Origin: Salpingoeca rosetta
Lineage: Eukaryota > Opisthokonta > Choanoflagellata > Craspedida > Salpingoecidae
Length of the DNA: 12,756 bases
NCBI RefSeq assembly: GCF_000188695.1
Contig: NW_004754912.1
Location: 898,848 to 911,603, forward strand
Reading direction: 5' to 3'
The number at the start of each line of letters is the position of its first letter. Within the stretch, counting starts at the first letter, position 1. Of the stretch, positions 8,124 through 12,756 are shown piece by piece. The notes under the pieces are model-generated. The model had not been told where the DNA came from. It searched no databases and worked only from the letters and a program-made list of their open reading frames with translations. The translations under genes and the position numbers were made by a program.

Positions 8124-8393
8124 TTACCCACCGCCAACGATGCAGTGGCACGCGTAGCAAGAACAGCGTAGCGGTGCACGTTGGTCCATTTCTTTCGTCG
8201 TCTTTGGCACCTTGACCACCACTGCCACCACACCACACCTGGCGCTGACACAAGCCTCGCCAACATCGTTCTCCTTTGCATTCACGGCTTCTTGCCGGGT
8301 CGTGTCTGCTGGCATTTTAAGACCCCAGATCATCACGACGACACCAACAGCAGCATCAACAACGACGACGAAAACAGCGAGCGCAGACACCAT
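8124..8393 (-). CDS. Small membrane-anchored protein with Cys-rich C-terminus
   Basis: An uninterrupted 89-aa minus frame starts at ATG 8393-8391 and ends in TAA at 8126-8124. The N-terminus is hydrophobic (MVSALAVFVVVVDAA, then VGVVVMIWGL), a signal peptide or signal anchor. A polar stretch follows (DTTRQEAVNAKENDVGEAC). The end is Cys-rich (LRCSCYACHCIVGGG). A possible donor (CGCCAG before GTGTGG at about 8239) and a second open minus frame ending at a GTAAGC donor-like site near 8083 mean it could be spliced differently. It lies between two other minus-strand genes. No family was recognised. Confidence 0.4.
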   Translation of the reverse strand: MVSALAVFVVVVDAAVGVVVMIWGLKMPADTTRQEAVNAKENDVGEACVSARCGVVAVVVKVPKTTKEMDQRAPLRCSCYACHCIVGGG

Positions 8394-8518
8394 GCTGCGA
8401 GGCAGAAGGCAACAACAACCACGATCGCAAGCAACAACAGTAGCACACACACACACACACACACACAACAGCAAGCGACACCCCCATACTCCACCGCCGC
8501 CACCGCCACCACATTACA

Positions 8519-8995
8519 TCACATCGTGTCATTAGACCACCGTGGAGTGGTGTCATTTGCCAAGATGAGGTCGAGGTCGCTGGGAATTGGCAGCGGCACG
8601 TGTATGGATGGATGGTCCCACTACACGCCCAGCTGCATGTGGTGGTGCCGCTGTCCCATTGGGAGGAGGACGTCGACACCGTCATCGTCTTCGTCTTCCT
8701 CATCGGCCTCGTGTCCACCATCATCAACGCTGTCTGTGCACCACGGGCCGTGCACTGCCTCTACATACGGCTGCTGCTGGTGTTGCGGTGTCATCATCAT
8801 CATCGTCATCATTGTCATCATGTCCAAGGGATGTTCCGTGGCTGGCTGCATGAGTCCTGCCACCACGTCCTCCTCCAACAGCAGCAGCGCCGTGTCGTCA
8901 TTGTGACCGCGCGTGTCCTCCTGCTGCTGGTGCTGGTGCCATGGCGACCACATCTCGCGCATGCCGATCAAGGCCTGGGCCATGACCGGGTGCAT
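8519..8995 (-). CDS. Acidic Met/Gln/His-rich protein, in-frame TAG near its end
   Basis: From ATG 8995 the minus frame reads MHPVMAQALIGMREMWSPW, HQHQQQ, TALLLLEEDVVAGLMQP, a Met/Thr run, a QQQ stretch, an acidic run (EADEEDEDDDG) and HHHMQLGV, ending at TAG 8623-8621 (124 aa). Third positions are strongly G/C-rich, the best sign that this strand is the coding one. The same frame continues after TAG for 33 more codons with protein-like text (HVPLPIPSDLDLILANDTT) to TGA at 8521-8519. The frame is also open upstream of 8995 in an Arg/His-rich stretch to about 9080, so an upstream exon is possible. The low-complexity composition suggests a disordered protein. No domain was recognised. The plus strand is also open here but its third-position use is poorer. 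Confidence 0.5.
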
Positions 8996-9101
8996 GGAGG
9001 CGAAGGACGGACGGGTCCGCGGGTGGTGCCTGTGACGATGGCGGCGGCGGTTGCGATGGTGGCGGTTGCGATGGCCGTCATACTGCTGCTACTCAAGCAC
9101 G
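8996..9101. promoter_or_regulatory. Possible short divergent promoter region
   Basis: This 106-bp gap lies between the proposed start codons of the minus-strand gene at 8519-8995 and the plus-strand gene at 9102-10137. It is GC-rich, with repeated GGCGGTTGCGATGG units (9030-9075), and has no obvious TATA box. The call rests only on gene orientation. Confidence 0.25.
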
Positions 9102-10137
9102 ATGGAGGCACACGGGGTGACACAGCGAGAGGTGAGCATGTGTGGCAGTAGTGTGATTGATTGTGTTGGGTGGAATGGCTGGGTTGGCTTGCCGTCACCT
9201 CTCATATGTGTTTGTGTGTGTGTGTGTTTGTGTACTTGAGGCACGATGATGCTCACACGCGTATGTGCTCACATGCGTATGCTCACATGCATTTGTGTGT
9301 ATGTATGTGTGTATGTGTGTGTGTTTGTTTGCTTGCCAGAAGCAGGCGTCGTACCTGGTGCTGATTGGCGAGCGCGTGTGAGATGCGCTGTTCTTCTTCA
9401 TCTCCAAGCACGTGGAAGCTGCAACCAAACATCCACAGGCCACAGCAACACGGGTCAGCCGTGAATGCTTTGGGGCAACAGCGCATGCAACAGCACAGGA
9501 ATATGCCACGCACACGGTTCCTTCACCTCTGACCTCCACGCCTGAGCCCCACCTCTCAACAACCTCTCCCCCCCGCCTAGCGCACACAAACACGAGTACG
9601 CAGGCGGGTGTGCGTGCGTTTCTGAAGACACGATGGCAACTGTGGAAGAGGACAGGCAAATGTGAGTATGTGTGTGTGTGTGCTTGCTCTCGCTCGCTTG
9701 CCTTCCTCCCTGTTTGAGGCTTCGTGCCCTCGACTGCTGTCCATCTGTTCTCCACCCCTTCCCACCAGCACACACACCGATGTCTACTTTGCTTTGCTTG
9801 TCTTCTCTGTGTACTGTGAATCCAGACTGACGTGCACGCACCAGCAGCAACTGAACCGCGAGCCCACCATCAAAGCATCAACCAGCACGCACAATGGCAA
9901 GCGGCAAGCAGCAACAACACCACCTACGCGCAGAAACGTGTCCAAAACACGGGCAACCAACCAACCACCGCAACCACCGCAACCAGCAGTGATACGGCAC
10001 CCAGTGCTCCCTCTTCCACCCGCACACATGTGCATACAAATACCCACACATACCACACAGCGTCAGCATGCACTGCCGCCATCATCACCTGGCTCCTTCC
10101 CCTCCCTCCACCTTGTCTGCATCATCCTTCCAGTTGA
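9102..10137 (+). CDS. Three-exon protein with an in-frame TGA, Ser/Thr/Pro-rich
   Basis: Exon 1 (9102-9131) encodes MEAHGVTQRE and ends at a GTGAGC donor. A 208-bp intron with TG repeats ends TTTGCTTGCCAG. Exon 2 (9340-9661) reads KQASYLVLIGERV, then TGA at 9379-9381, then DALFFFISKHVEAATKHPQ, a Ser/Thr/Pro-rich part and VRAFLKTRWQLWKRTGK, ending at GTGAGT. After a 183-bp intron, exon 3 (9845-10137) is in phase and gives a Gln/Asn/Thr-rich tail (SSNNTTYAQKRVQ and similar) ending in TGA. The TGA lies inside GTGTGAGA, which could itself be a donor, so a different splice form is possible. The opposite strand also offers open frames with reasonable splice sites at 9420-9356 and upstream of 9640. 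Strand choice rests on third-position G/C around 9340-9440. Confidence 0.35.
9209..9330. repeat. Interrupted (TG)n and ATGCTCACATGC-type repeats
   Basis: TG runs at 9209-9232 and about 9294-9328 flank three GCTCACA(C/T)GCGTATG-like units (9250-9290). All lie in the first intron of the plus-strand model at 9102-10137. Confidence 0.75.
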
Positions 10138-10142
10138 CCCGA

Positions 10143-10906
10143 TCACATGTACAGCTCCCGCCACTGGAACTCGTCCATATCGTCGGTGTTGACGGCTGCG
10201 GTGCTGCTGTCCTGCGGTGGTGGCAGCGGTGTGACGGCGGGGGTCAACGTGTACCGCGACTGGCGACCGCTCATCACGTCCAGGGTGGCCTGCTGCGCAT
10301 CTTGGATGTTCTTGAGGATGGAGATGAAGGCTGCGGTCTGGTCGCGCAGCCCTTGGTTGAGCGTGCCCTGCGTCCCGACCATCTCGACGTACACGCGCGG
10401 ATCGCGGCAGTGGTACAGCAGCAGCACGGCCGTGTGCTCGGGGGAGACCGTGAACACGTCCATGCTGGCCAGAATGCTCGCCGTGGTGTCGTTGATCCAG
10501 ACGCCGCCTTGGACGAAGTAGCTGTCGTGGACAGCGCGGAGCTGGGCTTGGGTTGGCGCGGTGCTGTGGGCGTGCCTGCTGGCCCACAAGGCGAGGGCCA
10601 TGTACTGGTCGGCGTTGAAGCTGCAGCTGTGCTGCTGCTTGGCGATGCGCTCTGTGATGGACTTGAACGTGGCCAGGCCGCGTGCGTGCTGCTCGAACCA
10701 GGGACGGAAGTGTGTCTGGAGCAGCGCGTCGAAGTGACGCCAGCGACGGTGCTGGTCGATGTACAGCAGCCACAAGTTGATGAAATGGCGGGCGATGATG
10801 TTGCTGCTGGACCTCTCGTGCTCCGGCAGCGGCTGCAAGGACGGGCAGAACGCCATGTGGATGATGCCGGGGATCTCCATGCTGGTGTGTGTGTGTGTGT
10901 GTGTGT

Positions 10907-10974
<68 letters not shown>

Positions 10975-11190
10975 GTGGACAATTGTGGTGGTTGTTGAGC
11001 ATGAGGGGGGGGGGGGAAGGGAGTGGGGGGTGAATTTTTTCAATGGCCGGTTTCGTTCATTTTCAGGCTGCTTTTGAACGCGCGGCATCGGCCGTTACTG
11101 TTGCGGTTGTCCTGGTTTTCTTTTATGTTGTTGTGTTCCTGCTGCGAGCGCGCTCCCTGTCGACTTGACGGTGGATGAGCAAACACTTGC
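10143..11190 (-). CDS. Helical protein, possible RGS-like domain
   Basis: The main exon (10881-10143) is the best single open frame in the window: 245 codons from MEIPGIIHMAF to FQWRELYM and TGA. Composition is balanced, with Trp, Tyr, Phe and high G/C at third positions. Residues about 30-165 look all-helical (ARHFINLWLLYIDQHRRW, FNADQYMALALW, VHDSYFVQGGVWINDTTAS, RDPRVYVEM). The spacing of ALW, YF...IND and VYVEM recalls RGS domains (FW, IY..Y....IN, VY.LM), which accelerate GTP hydrolysis on G-alpha. I see no diagnostic match, so this is only a hypothesis. The C-terminus is Pro/Asp-rich. The exon follows a (CA)n-CAG acceptor. An upstream exon (11190-11099, acceptor TGCTTGCAG, donor GTAACG) joins in phase 2 and ends QQHKRKPGQPQ. 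The 5' end beyond that is not found; ATG 10880 could be the start instead. Confidence 0.65.
10885..10971. repeat. Long (TG)n microsatellite
   Basis: About 85 bp of TG broken once by TCG. On the minus strand it is a (CA)n tract immediately upstream of the acceptor at 10882, inside the intron 11098-10882 or the 5' UTR of the gene at 10143-11190. Confidence 0.95.
11007..11034. repeat. Poly-G run and G-rich stretch
   Basis: A run of twelve G is followed by AAGGGAGTGGGGGG and TGAATTTTTT. It lies in the inferred intron of the gene at 10143-11190 and could form a G-quadruplex (inference). Confidence 0.7.
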
Positions 11191-11277
11191 CTGCAAGCAG
11201 ACACCCAGCCACTTAACACTCACGTACGTGCGTGCATGCGTGTGTGTGTGTGATCTGGCTCTTGTTTCTGTGTCTGT

Positions 11278-11298
11278 TGTTGTTGTTGTTGTTGTTGT
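11278..11298. repeat. (GTT)n trinucleotide repeat
   Basis: About seven GTT units on the plus strand, just upstream of the 19-bp tandem repeat. Confidence 0.9.
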
Positions 11299-11331
11299 CC
11301 AACAGCGCGGCGCTGACATGTGTGCGAGCGG

Positions 11332-11407
11332 CTGCCCATCAAGACAGCGACTGCCCATCAAGACAGCGACTGCCCATCAAGATAGCGGCGGCCCATCAAG
11401 ACCAAGA
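11332..11407. repeat. 19-bp tandem repeat, four copies
   Basis: Units at 11332-11350, 11351-11369, 11370-11388 and 11389-11407. The consensus is CTGCCCATCAAGACAGCGA; the first two copies are identical, and the third and fourth diverge. A 19-bp period rotates the reading frame, so it does not look like a protein repeat. Confidence 0.9.
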
Positions 11408-11409
11408 CC

Positions 11410-11714
11410 ATGCAACGAGGTATATTGGTGGTGTGTCTGGTCGTGGCAGTGCGTATGGTTGTGTTGTGCACCCTGCTTTCTTGTCGTTCCATGTATCTTC
11501 ATGTTGTTTTGCATGGTGTCCTTGCCACTCCCTTGTCTCACATCTGCGCATGTGTCACCCACCCTGTTCAACCCTGCTTGTGCATGCACCGTTCTCGTTG
11601 TGTGTTGGTGTGTCTTGTTTTACTGTCGCAGGTACCGACATGCATAGCAAGAACAAGAGCCACCACCAGCAGAACAGAGCATCACTGCCACGGCAGCAGC
11701 AGCTGCTGCGTTGA
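11410..11714 (+). CDS. Possible small spliced plus-strand ORF
   Basis: A short exon from ATG 11410 (MQR) ends at CGAG before GTATAT. A T-rich 217-bp candidate intron ends TTTTACTGTCGCAG at 11631. The next exon continues in phase as TDMHSKNKSHHQQNRASLP and QQQLLR, then TGA at 11712-11714. The product is only about 31 aa, so this is probably the 3' part of something longer or chance. The stop lies 15 bp from the stop of the convergent gene at 11729-12756. Confidence 0.25.
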
Positions 11715-11728
11715 GGATGGATGGCGCG

Positions 11729-12756
11729 TCATTCGAAGGAGGTGATGTGGGGCTTGCCGTAGAAAAACATGAACTGGCCCAAGTAGTGCCGCGGGGACGC
11801 TGGTGATGGCGGTGTTGGTCGTGCTATGGGGTGTGGCTCGGGCATCATGAACTCGCCCAAGTGTGGCGATGGAGGGGGCGAAGGCAGAGCGCGGGGAGGT
11901 GGCACCAGGCGTGCTGCTGCTGCTGGTGGTGGTGGTGTGGCGACAGGGGCTGTCGTGATGGCCGTGCGCTGAGCATCGTTGGGGCGGTTGACTTGAGGAG
12001 AGCGAGGAGGAGAAGGGCGTGGTGTTGGTGGAGCGTGCACGCCATCGTCAGGCTGCTGGTGGTGGTGGTGGTGGTGGCGCGGCTGGGTGTCGGTGTGGTC
12101 GCGGAGTGGTGGCGGCGGGGTGGTCTCTGGTTGCGCTGGGGGGATGGGTTGCGTTGGCGATTGATGACACGAGGGCGATGATGACGGCGACGGTGAGCGC
12201 GGATGCGATGCAGCACGCGGCGGAGAGCGCGACGAAGACGCCGGCGAAAGCGAAGGCGGTCGTGGTCGTGGTTGTGGTTGTGGTTGTGGCTGCGATCCTC
12301 AGCACCAGCGCGCGTGTTCTGCACATTCGGCGTCACAGGTACGCATGGCGTGGAGGGAAGGTTGAGGGGCGAGAGGGATGAACAAACGCGTTCGTGTGAG
12401 AGTGAGTGTGATGTGTGTGTTTTGGGAGATGTGGACTGTGGTGATGTCTTTGTCTTTGGTGTTCACAGGGCCCTGCGCACATGGCTGCGCACGCCTTGTC
12501 TTGCACCTACGAACGCAACCACACACACACACACACACGCACACGCACACACACACACACACACTTGCAGTCACGCACACACACACAAAAACACACACTC
12601 ACACACACTCTCTCTCGCACTGCAGGTGACTGTGGCATCCCTGACTGACCGCGGCCTGGTGTGTGCGCTGCACTTGGTCGTGACGGCTTGCGTCCTGGTT
12701 TCGGAAGAGGCTGCTTCGTGTGCGATGAAATGATGCTGTTTGCTGACCAGAGCAGA
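11729..12756 (-). CDS. C-terminal part of a single-pass membrane protein, Pro-rich tail
   Basis: The gene enters from the right edge, so its 5' end is outside the window. Exons are 12756-12621 (HFIAHEAASSETRTQAV, ending TVTC at GTGCGA), 12506-12467 and 12318-11729; introns are 114 and 148 bp, and the phases agree. The last exon has a Thr run, then one strong membrane segment (AFAFAGVFVALSAACC, IASALTVAVIIALVSS). A Pro-rich tail follows, with a His run (HHHHHHQQPDDG), and it ends LGQFMFFYGKPHITSFE and TGA at 11731-11729. The tail holds two related motifs, HLGEFMMPEP and YLGQFMFFYG, which could be docking sites (inference). Coding signal moves from the membrane frame to the tail frame near a run of six G (plus strand 12138-12143), a +1 shift with no intron signal. 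Taken literally, the membrane frame stops at 12048-12050 after a polyproline run. Confidence 0.5.
12518..12612. repeat. (CA)n tracts in the first intron of the membrane-protein gene
   Basis: CA repeats at about 12518-12564 and 12573-12612, separated by TTGCAGT. On the minus strand they read as TG repeats starting near the donor at 12620 of the gene at 11729-12756. Confidence 0.9.

Noticed and set aside
9195..9773. 192-codon minus frame
   Set aside because: It runs through CA-repeat translations at both ends. The middle is plausible, but no consistent start or chain was found, so it is mentioned only as a rival to the plus model.
10068..11033. 321-codon open plus frame opposite the helical protein
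   Set aside because: Its composition (Val/Asp/Gly/Ala-rich, then a Cys-Val run from the TG tract) is typical of the antisense of a G/C-third-position gene. The minus frame has balanced composition and a good acceptor.
10274..11088. Two other long minus frames over the same region
   Set aside because: They are Arg/Ser/Pro/Thr-rich out-of-phase readings of the main exon and start with His-Thr runs from the CA tract.
12299..12318. Pro/Gln/Ser-rich frame running through the membrane-segment region
   Set aside because: Its third positions are mostly A or G in this part. The frame giving the hydrophobic segment has almost all C or G, so the Pro-rich frame is accepted only downstream of about 12140.
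1..12756. CRISPR array, operon, tRNA or rRNA genes
   Set aside because: No spaced identical repeats, polycistronic layout, cloverleaf-like sequences or rRNA core motifs were seen. The repeats are microsatellites or short tandem units.

Overview
The window reads as eukaryotic nuclear DNA. Open frames are short and stop and start at GT/AG junctions. The inferred introns are about 115-335 bp, and many carry long (CA)n or (TG)n tracts. Exons favour G or C at third codon positions. No rRNA, tRNA, CRISPR array or bacterial operon structure is visible. The intron style, the GC level and the secreted or membrane Cys-rich and Kazal-type products would suit a compact unicellular relative of animals such as a choanoflagellate. 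That placement is inference. All gene models were made by hand from splice signals, reading phase and codon use, so exon edges are provisional.

Layout, left to right. 92-2226 (-): a multi-exon gene whose central exons, joined in consistent phase, encode a long array of Cys-Asp repeats with Cys about every fourth residue; this is the most unusual thing here. 2662-3079 (+): a two-exon basic protein of unknown family. 3398-4390 (-): a protein-coding remnant broken by several frameshifts and a stop. 4400-5290: no firm gene, a pyrimidine-rich tract and a long (CA)n. 5292-6141 (+): a secreted Kazal-type inhibitor-like gene. 6142-6635: no firm gene. 6636-7946 (-): a five-exon Cys-rich gene with a leucine-rich signal peptide. 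8124-8393 (-): a small membrane-anchored Cys-tailed protein. 8519-8995 (-): an acidic, Met/Gln/His-rich protein with an in-frame TAG. 9102-10137 (+): a divergent three-exon gene with an in-frame TGA. 10143-11190 (-): a helical protein with a weak RGS-like pattern. 11300-11714: 19-bp tandem repeats and a possible small plus-strand gene. 11729-12756 (-): the 3' part of a single-pass membrane protein with a Pro-rich tail.

Several neighbours appear secreted or membrane-bound (Kazal protein, Cys-rich genes, single-pass protein), so the region may be rich in cell-surface genes. No pathway can be assigned. Several models carry an in-frame stop or an apparent +1 shift, which may be real decay, recoding, mis-modelled introns or assembly errors.
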